Shown here: positions 11,428 to 23,601 of the stretch, piece after piece | Layout of the letters: every line of letters starts with the position of its first letter | How positions within the stretch are numbered: the stretch's first letter is position 1 | Assembly: GCF_002999335.1 (NCBI RefSeq) | Contig: NW_020312036.1 | Coordinates: 62,001-126,000, forward strand | Origin: Cyclospora cayetanensis | Lineage: Eukaryota; Apicomplexa; Conoidasida; Eucoccidiorida; Eimeriidae | Direction: 5' to 3' | DNA length: 64,000 nt | The notes under the pieces: generated by a model | The model's database searches: none | Told to the model about the DNA's origin: nothing | The model's input: the letters and a program-made list of their open reading frames with translations, nothing else | Program-made: the position numbers and the translations under genes

Positions 11428-14400
11428 TGTGCTTGAACAGAAGGGGCTGATGACAGAAAAAGTGATGGGGAAAGAGAGCCTTATTCGGTGGTTCGTTCCA
11501 AGGAAGCAGCCGCAGTTTTAGTATGGGGAGGTCCCCAGCAAACCGAGTGAAGCGCAGCCCCACGTAAACTATAAAAAGACGCGGAACCGATATGAGGAAA
11601 GACGCTACAGCCGGTGCTATCAACTAGTCAAAGGGGCCTTCTGCAGTGCGCCTTGCCAGACACCGCAGTAGGTAAGATTTCGGACAGAGATTATGGCCTT
11701 TTGGGCTGAACAGAAGACAGCTACAGCAATATGCAAGGCACCATCGCAAAAGGCAGTGGCGTGGAGGAGGCAGAAGGACGACGAGGGTGAGTGCTGTGCG
11801 CTCTTCAAGGCAAGACAAATGACTCCTTGCTAACGGCCAAGCGGGAGACTTTGAAGGCCAATTCCGCCTGCACGGCTGATAATAAAAAGAAATCAATATA
11901 GGAAAAGGAGAGGAAGGGAGCCTTAAAAACTTAGAAACTGTTTATTTAACGCAGATAAAAAGAATTAAAAATGCTGCATTCGCTCTTCGAGTGCACGTTA
12001 AGCCCCCTCCTGCGAGGAGCGGCAAGGCCAGCAGGCACTACAGCAAGCCGGGGTGTGCTCGTATATAGTATAAAAACAGCGGGCTTTCCCTTCGCCAGGA
12101 AGAGCGGCAAATAAAAAGGGGTACTGATATAATTTTAGAAAAGAAAATAAAATGGGCAGAATGAAGCCCTCAGTTGCACTCCCTGCACAGAGAGCGCGCG
12201 TATAGAGAGGGCATCGAGGTGCGTGTGGTTGTCGCGTAGCGCGGGTGGCGCCGCAACAAGCTCTCTATGCCCTCGTCGTTTCCTTTCGTTTTTCATAATG
12301 AAATTCCCAATAACTTTACTGATTTAACCCTAATTATGTAGCTCTATACCAAACTTCATGTAGGTACTCTGCACATAGCTTTAGAGCAAGCGACTACGAG
12401 CGGCTAGAAACCGTGGCAATCGATGGCTGCACGAGGTCACTTGGGGAGGACCATCGAGGGGCGTTCTTACAGAAAAGGTGAATCTAGAAAACCAAAACGT
12501 CCTTATAAGTCTAAATTTTGTCTGCTCACAGAAATTCACACGAGGAGTTTTTCGTCCGGCTACTTTCCTCATGTCCGGAAGCCGCTCAGGAGGCGCTTGT
12601 GAGCGTCAGAGCTGCACGAAGAGGAGGCTTAAGGTACTCTCTAGTGCCACAAAGCAAAAGATATTGAAAGCCGCTTAAATTATGATGTGCGCTAGCTCTT
12701 TTTAGAACAGCTCTGGTCATTGTCTGTTGCCATGTGAAAAGCACACTTGCTACCAGACCACACAGTCCCCCCCTGATGCTTCCCGTAGTAGGGCACACGA
12801 CTGCCAACAGCACACGAGTGCCTCCTTGACTCAGCCGTGAACACACGGCATATAATCCCAGATCTAGAGAAGGAGAGTAGCGTACAGCAGCTTTCTGTAC
12901 AGCTCCCACAGCGGGAGATAAACTTGTGCCCATGCCCTCGTGGCACAGGGGTGGCGCCACCTCTCCTAGAGCCTCCCCAAGGCGACCTTTTCTTAGCCAC
13001 AACCCAATGAAAGCGCGATAAATTGCTGGTCAGTGCTTTTGCAAAAGAGCCTTCTCCCCCTCCCTGCTGTCCTTCCCCACACCACACCGTCCCTGCGTGA
13101 AGGGACCGAGACAGCCAACGTACCAGCTGCGCGCATCAACTCATAGCGCACAGGCATTGAAAACCCACTCCTATCCTATTGAGCTAAATCCTCAAGCTCC
13201 GCTGGAAGCAACAGACGAACAGCCCAGCCAAACAGCCAATTCTCCACTGGTCCTTGACAAAATACATTTAGCATAGTCGAAAGTAATACCACACTGGAAA
13301 CGTTAACCGGACGCAGAAGGCCATGAAGCAGTCCCCTGAACAAGGGCTCACTAATAGCGTAACGAAGGATCAACCGGCAGAAGGCATTGGGGCCATTCGG
13401 GCAAACCATTTGTTGGTCTGCTTTCTCGTGCCCTCTGAGCATGCACGTCCGCTCCTCCATGCAGACTCGGTTAGCTAGATACCTACGCCAACCAGGCAAT
13501 ACAGGAACTCCCCTTCTGTATGCTCCTACACCAGGAAGGAATTCCTCACTCTACGTTCTCTCCAATCACCTTGAAGGCAGAGCAAGCGTTTCCTGTTGAA
13601 TAAGGTGAGTCTCTGCTTCTTTCTGCCTCAACCGAGCAAACAGCTCCTTCTTTTAGAGGCATGCCACCAGCAAGTAAGCTGTGTACAGCCTGTAAATCCG
13701 AAGGCCGCAGCGCAGCCGCAGCTACAAGGAGGGGGAAAGGTCCTCGATGGACCTTTTGTTGAGGCTCATCAGATTTGCGTTGCTCTCGTGGTGCGGGAAG
13801 GCGACAGCAGCGCCAAGACGCGAAAAAATACAAGCCATTTATGGCAACAATGAGGGATACTTTTAATCTCTACGAGGATTTTTCTATTCGGGAACACAGT
13901 GCAATGCCCCTGTGAAGCAGCAGTAGCAGCGTGGCATAAGTTAAGGGGCGAGAGACTGACCATAACGGGTGAAGGAGCGTGGGGGAGAGAGAGAGCAAGA
14001 TCGAGATAGCGATAAAAAGCTTATGCATATACTGGGGCCGAGGGCATGGAAGGCTAACAAAAGCCTTTAGGCTAACGGCGAGAGGACAGACACATGCTAG
14101 AGAGGCGTTCAGCAGAAGTCCTCCTTCTGCAATTTTTCTGCAGTTCACAGGTTCGAGAAGCGTCTTCTGTGCAGCATGTATTGTTGTACAAACTCAAGGG
14201 CCCCCTTGCAAAGGGGTCCTGAGCACTTCAGACTGGCGAGTCCCTCGGGGGCCCTCAACACGTTCGTCAGGGGCCCCTCCTGAGGAGTTCAGAAGCCTAT
14301 CAGGTGTGCTTCATGATGAGGAGAACAAGCTGCAAAGCCAAATCCAGCAGCTGCGATGGGTAACTGTGCCAACTAAGAGCCAAATTGATAAAATCACGGA

Positions 14401-14696
14401 AACGAGGAAGGTACGAGGTGCGTTACACACCAGGTAAATATCTGCTCTCCCTACATGCATGTGCCCCCTGAAGACTGACCCCAGCACCTCAGGGATGCAG
14501 CGATATGGTGAGTCGCAGAAAGTGAGTGGAGCACAGAGTTACGGAGATTAGAGGGAGGGCAGAATGGAAGGAAAGAGGGAGGTGGACACACAGAGCCGAA
14601 ACAACGCAAGACGCGATCAGCAGTGTGAAGATATTTACATGAATGCGTTCAAAGGAGATGCGGCCCGTGTGTGAGTACATGTGCCTAGAGGGAGGC
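11428..14696. other. intergenic region, no recognised gene
   Basis: The region begins upstream of the four-exon gene and ends at the 3' end of the syntaxin gene. An AT-rich block at about 11880-12380 holds A-runs. Short minus-strand frames at about 13176-13499 (helical, containing SEPLFRGLLHGLLRPVN) and 13546-13833 look more protein-like than chance, but I could not join them by clean splice phase to each other or to the gene at 11427. A GGGCCCC inverted patch lies at about 14198-14282. No RNA gene was seen. Confidence 0.4.
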
Positions 14697-17396
14697 CTAG
14701 CGAAGAGCAACAGAGCTCCTGAAGACGGCAGAAACGCTGCTTACGAGGAAGAAGATGGTAGCTGAGAGGGTAAAGATGCACTTCGCGGCTAGGCCGCTCC
14801 TTCTGCTCTCCTCTGCCTTGCGGATCTCCCGCGTCGCTTCGGCAGACTGATGTGCCACCCGTTCTACGTTGTAGTCGATTCGGTCCAAAATTGTGCCCTG
14901 AAGTAGAATAATTTGCGAAAAAGATTGTTGCAAGTGGGGCTAATGCGGCGAGAATCGAAACATGGAGGCCAGCGAGCGGCGGGGACGGGCAGGAGCAGCA
15001 GGGGTTTTATCGATAGGCTCTGAGAAGTATATCGCGAGCAGGGAGAGGGGTGAGAAGGCGAGGCTTCCAGGAGGCGTCAGCGTAACGCAGGATGCAAGGA
15101 GTGCGAAGACAGGTGTGATTTCACCCAGGGAATTCACGGGAGCAAAGGGCTGTGGTGACAGCAGGCCCCCTGCTGAAGCTTCAACTAGGGCGCGTTGCTA
15201 AGAGCGACAACTCTATACGCGTTTGGCACTAGAGGCTTTCGTTCTGTTTATATGATACCTGCTCGATAACGAGGGTCGCAGTGTCTCTGAACATCTGGTG
15301 CAGCTCTGCCATGGACTGCGCGATCTTTGTGATCTCCTGTGCGGGGAGAGGGCGGAAGCAGACGCAGGCAGACTCGTGGGTGTAAGGCGAGATGGACAGC
15401 AAACAAAAAGGGAGAGGAAAAGTGGTGTGGGTAGTGTTGCATGGCTGAGAGGCCTTCGAGAGGCCAAAAACACGCACTGAGTAAGGCGAGAGCAGCGGAA
15501 AGGAGATGGCAGGGTAGGGCTTATCAAGATAGGCATGAGGCTGTCGAGTAGACTGCTACAGGGGGAAACATTGCACTGCAGAGGTGGAGCAGAGAGGCGG
15601 ACGTAGGGGAACTAGAGGGGGTCCCCGTCTGGACAGATGCACCATAAAGAAGCGGTCGCGCAGCCTTCCACGGCAGAGACACAAGCAGAAAGGAGACAAG
15701 AAGTAGAGAGAGAGAAAGGCGTCAAAGACACAGGACAGCCGCAGCCTCCCGTGATTAAACATCGGCAGAGGAGACTGGAAGCAATGGGTAGAGGTGGGAG
15801 GCGGCCGCAAAGGATGCTACACGCTACAGAAAGCACAGAGAGATCTATCTATCTATCTATATATATATGTATATATCTGGTCTAAGCATCCTATGGGCGC
15901 TACATCTGTGATGCTGCCTCACTTCTCGGCGAACATCGGTTTCTGACTCGAGAACATCCAACTGAACCGTCAAATCGTCGCTAAACCCCTGGTGAAGAAC
16001 GAAGGACAGGTAAAAGGGCAGCGAGGGCAGCCACTAGACAGCGTGTCGAAAAGCAGCCACCGAAGGAGCTGGAGGCAGCAGAGACTCTGGGAGGTGATGG
16101 AAGGGACTGCAGCGCGAGACTCGTCGAAATTTCAGACCGCAAGGTGCAAAAAGCGCCTTTGCATGAGAGATGGCACGCACGCAGTTAGAGAGAACAAGGC
16201 GGGAGAAAGTGCGAAGGGAGGGCTTCTCGCTCACTCGTTGAGAGGCCGATGTGGACTCCTGCGCATCTTGCATGAGCTCACTGCCCTGGCAGCGTCTCCT
16301 GATTTCTGTAGTGCAGACGCAATCAAAAAGCGCTGGAGCCGACACATGGGGAAGGAAGGAAGGGGGGAGGAGGCATGCACGTAAGAAGGCGCTCTTTTCT
16401 TAGTCGCAGTGCAGCTCGTAAAGTCTCGATTACCGCATGCCCTGCGACTCTATCACTACCCCTGCAATCCCATCACACCTCTTCGACCCTAGAGGCTCCC
16501 CGTTTTCCCGTGGAGATCTTCTGGCTGAAAGCCTACCTTCCAAGTAAGCCTTCTGTTGCTGCCGAAAGGTTTGCGTCAGGCCCTGCAGCTGTTGCGCCAC
16601 CGCCTTCTGTGCGTTCTGCTGCATCACGCAATCAGGAGACGTCCCCGCGGAAGACTCCCGAGGGCATAGCTGCTGCAACTTCGCCTCGCAGCTGCGGAAA
16701 AGCTGCAGAGCAGAGAGCCACCAAACAGAAGTCAGGAGCGAGAGGAGTAGGCTAGGCTTGCGGAGAGACGAATGGAGCACGTGGAGAACCGACAAAGGCG
16801 GTAGAGGGCGTGGAAAAAATTCTGCACAAGCAACTGTGCAGGCAATGGGAAGAGGCACAGGCTCCAGACGGATGCTACAGCCAACAAAGGCGGGGACTGG
16901 AAGCCGAAGCCACACAGCGGCCTTTTAAAGCTGAAGAGGAGTGCTGAGGAGCGAGAAAGGGGCAAGACGACAAAGGCAGAGACACAGAGCCGTTGGAGGC
17001 AGCAGATAAGGGGCAAAAGACACCTGCAAGACAGCGTGTCACACACATGGGAAAGTCGGAAACATGATGCACTTGACGGTGCGTCGACCACAGTGCAGCA
17101 GCACACAAAGGGCAAGCGGAGAGCAGGATAATATTTTTTAGAATAGGTAATCTCCAATTGGGTCGAGACAAAGAAGAAAAGAGCAAAGCGCACCTGCGAA
17201 AGGGCTGCTGTTTGACTCTCGATTTCTCTGCCAATAGCTGTCTCTCCGTATGAATCCCCAAAGACTTGCAGCAGGCGCCGCTGCTGCACTTTCTGCAGCT
17301 GACCCACTGCACAGGCGGCATGCAGATTCGCATGCATGCATGCATGTAGATATAAAAGTACATGCACACACATACATATATATATACATATATATG

Positions 17397-17444
<48 letters not shown>

Positions 17445-18293
17445 CACACACCCACACCCACACCCACATACACACACCCACACACACACACACATACACA
17501 TACACACATACACATACACATACATATATATCTATACACTGGTACGCAGGGATATGCAGGCAACTGGACAAATAAGTGAAGCATAATAAAGACCATTCGT
17601 GCTGCGCCTGCAGGCCCTGGCCGTTGCTTGCAGCAATAGCCGCTGGCATCCAACACGCGCCCAAGCATCATGAAACTTTAGCACGAATTTCGTTCGCAAG
17701 CAAATTTACACTCCCTGATCCCCCCCTCAAATGAATGGGGATCCCCTGACGGACTCCTCTCCTTGATGTGAGCGATTTCATCGTGCAGCTCCTCGAGGGC
17801 ATCGACCTGCAGCGGCAAAACACGCCCATGAAGTTTCAGCTCTTTCTACCGAAGAGTGCCAGCCTTGAAATGGCACTCTAATGGACAGAGGGCTCAAGGG
17901 GCTCAAAAGACAGACCCAGCGGGGGGGGAGCTGCGGAGATAGTGCCCCTAAGTCGTCGTCATCTGCCTGAAAAGACAGCAGGCGTTGCTGCCCTGAGAAA
18001 GGCGCAGGAACAACCGTGCATCCCCCATAGAGTTGACGGAACAAGCAGCACTTGCACGGAAGTGCAGCAGCAGCAGCGGCCTCCCTCCCTCCCTGCCTCC
18101 TTTCCGCCTCTAGAAAATAACTACACGATCGAAGATTCAGAATTTTAAAAGGGATCCTACGAGTAGCGCTTCTGCCAGTAGGGCTGGGGATGCAGCCGTT
18201 CGGCTTGGAGAACCTCAGCCTCTTTTCGCGTGCCTGAGCCTTCAGGCGAAAGAATAGAGGACTCAGGTCCCTTATTGCCAGGGGCGCTGCCAT
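14697..18293 (-). CDS. syntaxin-16/Tlg2-type Qa-SNARE, nine or more exons
   Basis: The exons, in gene order, are ATG at 18293; 17966-17916 (ADDDDLGALS, ending PPRW); 17806 to about 17762 (VDALEELHDEIAHIK); 17292-17194; 16702-16537 (LFRSCEAKL); 16305-16235; 15988-15923 (GFSDDLTVQLDVLES); 15336-15259 (EITKIAQSMAELHQMFRD); and 14897-14697. The last two exons form the SNARE helix: the zero-layer Gln is the final codon of one (LVIEQ) and the next begins GTILDRIDYNVE. A C-terminal membrane anchor follows (CIFTLSATIFFLVSSVSAVF). The order matches syntaxin 16, including PP(K/R)WVD and LF.(R)C in the Habc part. Phases close for all junctions from 17292 downwards and for 17916/17806. The first junction and the one after 17762 are unresolved. 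It probably acts in vesicle fusion at the trans-Golgi and endosomes. Confidence 0.88.
17370..17527. repeat. intronic TA then CA/TA microsatellite
   Basis: An alternating TA tract is followed by CACA and CATA repeats. It lies in the intron between the third and fourth exons of the syntaxin-16-like gene. It is preceded at about 17326-17346 by a run of overlapping GCATGCATGC. Confidence 0.9.
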
Positions 18294-20164
18294 GGGTGTC
18301 GCTAGTGAGTATAGCACTGCGGCAATGGCTGCAGGTAGGGGCCTCCTGCTGCAGTTGCTGCCTGCGCCGTCACGGCAGCGAATGTTGCTGCCAGGGGGAC
18401 CTGCCTCGCCTTACGCTACGAGGCCTGGCAGACCAAATCCCCTGTCCTAGGCAGGAGCTGCCCGAAGAACTCCTGTTCTTTATAGTGGCAGACAGGATCT
18501 GGCCGGTTAATTGAGGTGCGCTGCGAATAGCCGCTCCAACGCGGGTGCTAACGGTTTGCGGCTCAGGGCTCCAAGATGCAGCTGCCTACGGTTGGGGCAG
18601 CGTCCCGCAAAGGAGCTGCAGAAAACTAGCGACGATAGTCGTTGGTTGCACGTACACCGACCGGAGCTCTACCAATGGACCGGTGGCAGCTGCAGAAGCA
18701 GCCACAAGACAAGAGCATCACACGCAGTCAGCGCCGACGCAGTTAGCTGCCCTACAGACAAAGCCTGCTATTGAAAAGCAGAATTTAGACACTTTTCCCA
18801 TGTGTCCAGAAATCGCCTAGCTGTAGGGTGAGAGGCCCCTTGCTTGTGGGGGCCCCCCGAGTACCCGTGACCCAACCACAGCGCCGCCGGCTCGGCTGGG
18901 GGGCCCTCGTCCAGGATACCATATAAAAAAAACAAATAGTCAATCCAAGTGAAGTACCTACTTCTCATAATATCTATTTGGGGGTTTTGCCCTTCTCAGT
19001 TGCCGCTTTCGTGTAAGAATCATGAAAACTGTGCCCCTGAACTCCCCCTTATTGCTCCCTCCAGCAGCTACGGTGTATGTACTCCTGAGTGCACAGATCG
19101 TGAATATGCACCTAATGCCTTCATACTATCTTTTCGAAGGATTCTGTGTTTCGCCACCAGCCCTGCCTAATGCCTTCCTAATTCTGTGGTCCATAGGTAC
19201 CATGCGGGACATATACCCATCCTAGAGCCCACGCCAATGAGATCTTTTGTGTTGGGCGCTTCCGATCCATAAGTCCACGCCTCTCAGTGGACAACACACT
19301 CGTGCGCTCTGCCCTTGAATCTTCTCTCGCGTTCTCCGTAACCAAAAAGACGTGTTCTTGTGCCCCTGGCAGACTACGCTACTTGCAACTCCTCCACAGG
19401 TGTAGGTCCATTGTGCACGCATTGGCAGATAAGGTTCCTAAGCACCCAAAAGGGCAGCTAGTCAGAGGAGAGTCTACGCATCATTCACTCAGAACGATCA
19501 GGAGAAGCAGAGGCGTCCCAAAGAGCGAGAGATAGCACCAGTGCAGCGGGCTAGGTTAACATTCTCTAGTACACTGAATGTATTTAGCTGGCAGTCAATA
19601 AAGTATTGAAAGTCCGTTTAGTTCGTATTAAGTTTGAAGCTAAGTGTTTCCTAGTGGAAGGATCTAGATGGGAATATATAAGTGGCCACTCAAGCCCCCA
19701 CTTCCTGCAAAGGAGCAGCGTCTCAGCATATTTGGGTTCGAAATTGCGAGGAGATATTGTGCCTCCAGAAAACCTGCTAAACGTTTGATTCCTGATGTGG
19801 AAGCGTGTCTGCTCTTCATCACGGGGGGCTTGCGCAATGCAGCGAAACGACACCCCAGTAGATGTACACTCCAACGACAGAGACTACGATACATGGTTAA
19901 AGAGCAAGGGCAAGTCCCCAAAACGCACAGCAACAAGAGCTGCAGCTACAGTGCACGTACTGCAGAGGAAAGACGTCTAATGCCGTGCCCTTTTGGTATA
20001 GCGTTGTATCATGCCTTTCGAATCAATATGCAGTCAGTAACCGTGGTCATGGCAGCCTTGGCCTAGCAAAAGAAAACTCATTTTCTCACCACCTCCCCCC
20101 CACTACACCGGAAGGAGAGGACTGCAGTCCTTGATTTATCAGATACACGTCCACTATTGAGACG

Positions 20165-20237
20165 CGATCGCTCTCTCTCTCTCTCTGTGCCTCTCTCGCT
20201 GTCTCTGTCCGTCTGTCTGTCTGTTTGTCTCTCTGTC

Positions 20238-20270
<33 letters not shown>

Positions 20271-20271
20271 G

Positions 20272-20354
<83 letters not shown>

Positions 20355-20364
20355 GTCTCTCTCC
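20165..20364. repeat. TC/TCTG microsatellite
   Basis: About 200 nt are composed almost wholly of TCTC with interspersed TCTG and TGTCTG units. Reading it as protein gives only Ser/Leu or Arg/Glu runs, so it is not counted as coding. Confidence 0.92.
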
Positions 20365-21091
20365 AACACATCACGCGCCTCCTCCTTCTCCGACGCCCTT
20401 CTTACGGTACACGGAACCTTTTGAGGCCGCTGGGCAGATATGTGCATGCTTCGCGTACAGATGCACAGTCAATAGACGCACTGCAGGGCGCTTGACGGCC
20501 AAGTGTCCCCCCACAGAGGGAAAAGTAGAAGCTTCAGCTAGCTGGCCAAGCAAATCCCAAGGTGCTAGCTGACTAAGATATGTTCAATAGGGATGAAGCA
20601 TCCATGTGAGCACCTCATAGAGACGTCCTCAGGCCCCCACAGAAAAGTACCTACAAATTGGCACCCAACTAGGCCAAAAACCCCGCCAAAATCCGGCGCA
20701 GATGCTACCCCGCGAAGCGCTCCCCCTCGCCCACCCCCGCTGCAAGTAAACGGCAACACTACAGCTACGCGTTCAGGTGGTGCCTTGCATTAGGCCGACA
20801 GTGAGCCCCGTCACCATCTCAGATTGGTGCGTCTGCCACTGTACTTGCTGGTCAAATGCCTGCTGCCGCTGCTGCGACCGCTCTTGCAGCCAGAATTGCA
20901 GCTGCTTCTGCTTCTGTGGCTATCGTTCCTATTGGAAAGCCCTGCTTCTGCGGGCTGCAGCCACCAGCAGAAACAGCATCCACAACCGCGGACGCTGGCT
21001 GCAACAAAAGCGTGTCTTTTTGTGCCGCGCGCACGCGACTTGCACTCTGCCCTCGTAGACTGATGTCTCAAGAGGCCCCCGCCGCATGCCG

Positions 21092-21092
<1 letters not shown>

Positions 21093-21132
<40 letters not shown>
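21093..21132. repeat. TA dinucleotide microsatellite
   Basis: An uninterrupted TA tract lies downstream (on the minus strand) of the SR-protein gene. Confidence 0.92.
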
Positions 21133-21133
<1 letters not shown>

Positions 21134-21472
21134 CAGCCCAGAAACCCCTGCTGCTAGGTGCAGTTGCAACTGCAACTGCACCAAACATATCCCTCCCAGG
21201 GCCTCACGGGCCCGGGCATCTCCAGGCTCTCTTACCCGCCAAGTGTAGAATTATACATATATATATATATATGTACGTGGAGTGCACATGCATCACCACT
21301 CATACTAGCTGCACGGTGTCAATACAGCAGGCATCTGCAAGTGCCCGCCCGAGAGAAGCAAGCGGATGCCCAAGAGGCAACCCAACCAAAGCGCATCCAT
21401 GAAAATTGATTATCCATGAGCTCTAAGGGCCGCGGCTTGCCCCCCCCACACAGGGCAGCCAACGACGAAGGC

Positions 21473-23601
21473 TCAAGGACGCTCCCTTGAGTCACCACTG
21501 TAGGAGGGAGATCGACGTGGTGAACGGCTGCGCGGGCTCCGGCTTCGCGTGCGACTGCGGCTTCTGTTTGCACACCAACACGGAGATACCAAGAGAATGG
21601 AGTGCGATACACATATACACACATACACACATACATATATATACATACAAACGTATACATACACATGTACATACATACATATATACATATACACGTGTAC
21701 ATACACACACACAAATATATACATATAAACACATGCATACACACATACATATATACATATACACGTATACATACACACACACAAATATACACATATAAAC
21801 ATATACATACACACATATCTATATATATAAACATATACATACACACATACATATACACATACACATACACACATACATACACATATACATACATATGCAT
21901 CAGCGGGGACGGCAGCGCTTTCCGTATGAAAGGCTCCATAATGAACATCTTGCAAATCCCAAAAAGAGGAAGAAGGATAGCCCCTGGATGGATGCCAGGA
22001 CAAAACAGACTTACGCGCGCCTCCGAGAGTCTCGATAATCGTCTCTATAGCCGCCGCCACCTCCTCTATAGCCGTGTCCACCGTCTTCCCTTTCGCGATC
22101 TCTCCTGTCGTAAGCTCCCCACCAGCCTCTGTCTCGATAATCACGACCCCCCCGTTCTCGACTGCCGTATCGCCGACGAGGGCTGTTGCGCAACACACAG
22201 ATATCCTGAATCCTTCTAGGCTTCGCGTGGCAACACTCCCAAGTGCGTGAAACGCACAGCCACACAGACAAATATGCAGCACATAGCCAATCCACAAACG
22301 CCCCCCGTGCTCATCTACACCAACACACAGGCCTCATCGAACCCTGAACTCTGTGTTCAGAAGAAAGCCTACGGCGAATCCATTCGGCTGTATCGCCGAT
22401 CATCCTCGTAGCGGCGACCACGGGGAGAGACATCCCTGCGTCCCCGCTCATCTCGTTGCTTCTGAAAGCGAGGCAAAAGGCATCAACGCCACACAGCCAC
22501 GAATGCCACACAGCCGCGAATGCCACACAGCCACGAGTTGCAAAGCGGCGGAGCGACAAGCAGCGAAGGGTAGCCGAAGAAAGAGCAGTCACGCATCACA
22601 AGGGGAGGCGGCAAAAGGGGCACTGACGCTGCATTGCGCCCCCCCCAACAGGGGTAGAGCGAACGCTTGCCGCAACACCCCCAAAAGAGGCTGTTGCCTC
22701 AACAATGCACCGCACAAAGTCTCTGCGGGAGGCCTGACCATTTGTTGGGGGGCAGACCGCCCCTTCTTTGCAATGGCGACTTCGATCGCTTTGCCATCGA
22801 GCTCGAAGCCGTCCATCTTCTCGAGCGCGCGCTCTGCATCCTCCCGGTGCCAGAACTCGACAAATCCAAAGCCCCTAGGCAAGCGACTATGATAGTCCAG
22901 TGGCAGATAGACGTCCTTCACCGATCCATATACCGCGAAGGCATTGCGCACTGCCTACACACACACACGGAGGGCAGGCAGGCACGCAGGCGTCATCTAG
23001 CAGGAGCAGAGATGGGTGCGCAGAGATGGAAAGGAGCCGCTCAATGACGGGCGGGAGTCAAGGCGGTTTGCCTCCTGTTGGCAGCAGGAGGAGGCAAACT
23101 CCCAGGGACGAAGACGAAACACACACACACACACACAGAGCGAGTGCACGGGGCAAGCACGACAGGAGGGGAAAAGCATCGGAAGGACGAGAGTGGCGAA
23201 GACAGAGAAGGCTTGATCGAAGGAGATGAGAGCAAGCCCAGTAGAGAGGAGGCAAAGCTGCAACACGAAAGGGAGCTGGCCAGGGAAGCGGCAAGAGGGG
23301 AGAGAAAGAGAGAGTGAGAGAGAGGGAGAGAGTGAGGGAGCAAGAGAGAGAGAGAGAGAAAAAAAAAGAGCTAGAACGACTATGATCTGCATGGCAACAG
23401 AGACGGCTTAAAACGCGATTCGCACCGTCTCTGTAGGCTGCTCTGCCCCTCACGCCTCTGCTTGACGGCACATATGCGTAGGGGGGCCTTCTTGCCTTGA
23501 ATCGACGCGCGAAGGTAGGAATGCCTCACCTCTGGACTTGTCTGGTAGCTCAGGTTCCTAACGAGCAGCGACATGCGCTGCTGACCATCTGATTCGCTCA
23601 T
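21473..23601 (-). CDS. SR-type splicing factor: one RRM plus RS domain
   Basis: Five exons close in phase to 211 residues: 23601-23530, 22954-22739, 22461-22373, 22182-22015 and 21563-21473. The start gives MSESDGQQRMSLLVRNLSY, whose LLVRNLSY is the RNP2 strand of an RRM. Exon 2 holds RNP1 (RGFGFVEF) and the rest of the RRM (EDAERALEKMDGFELDGK). Exons 3 and 4 are rich in RD, RS and Gly (ERGGRDYRDRGWWG, GYRGGGGGYRDD). The last exon is a classical RS tail (SRSRTRSRSPRSRSPRRS). The single-RRM plus RS layout is that of SRSF2/SRSF10-like proteins, which bind exonic enhancers and recruit the spliceosome in the nucleus. The fourth intron contains a long CATA/TACA microsatellite. Exact orthology within the SR family is not settled by reading alone. 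Confidence 0.92.
21600..21898. repeat. CATA/TACACA microsatellite in SR-gene intron
   Basis: Imperfect CATACA, TATACA and CACACA units fill most of the last intron of the SR-protein gene (intron 21564-22014). Confidence 0.9.

Larger units (their letters stand above)
18294..21472. other. intergenic region with microsatellites, no recognised gene
   Basis: Upstream of the syntaxin gene and downstream of the SR-protein gene. It holds a GGGGCCCC-rich patch at 18838-18912, a long TC/TG tract (about 20165-20364) and a TA tract (about 21093-21132). Open frames such as 19668-20066 (plus) have no recognisable motif. The 3' UTR of the SR-protein gene should lie just below 21473. A TATATA tract at 21255-21273 falls in that stretch. 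Confidence 0.45.

Noticed and set aside
20078..20447. Arg/Glu- or Ser/Leu-repeat 'proteins' on both strands
   Set aside because: These are translations of a TC/TG microsatellite and carry no unique sequence.
21319..21948. Met/Tyr/Val/Cys repeat proteins across 21600-21900
   Set aside because: They are translations of a CATA/TACA microsatellite inside an intron of the SR-protein gene.
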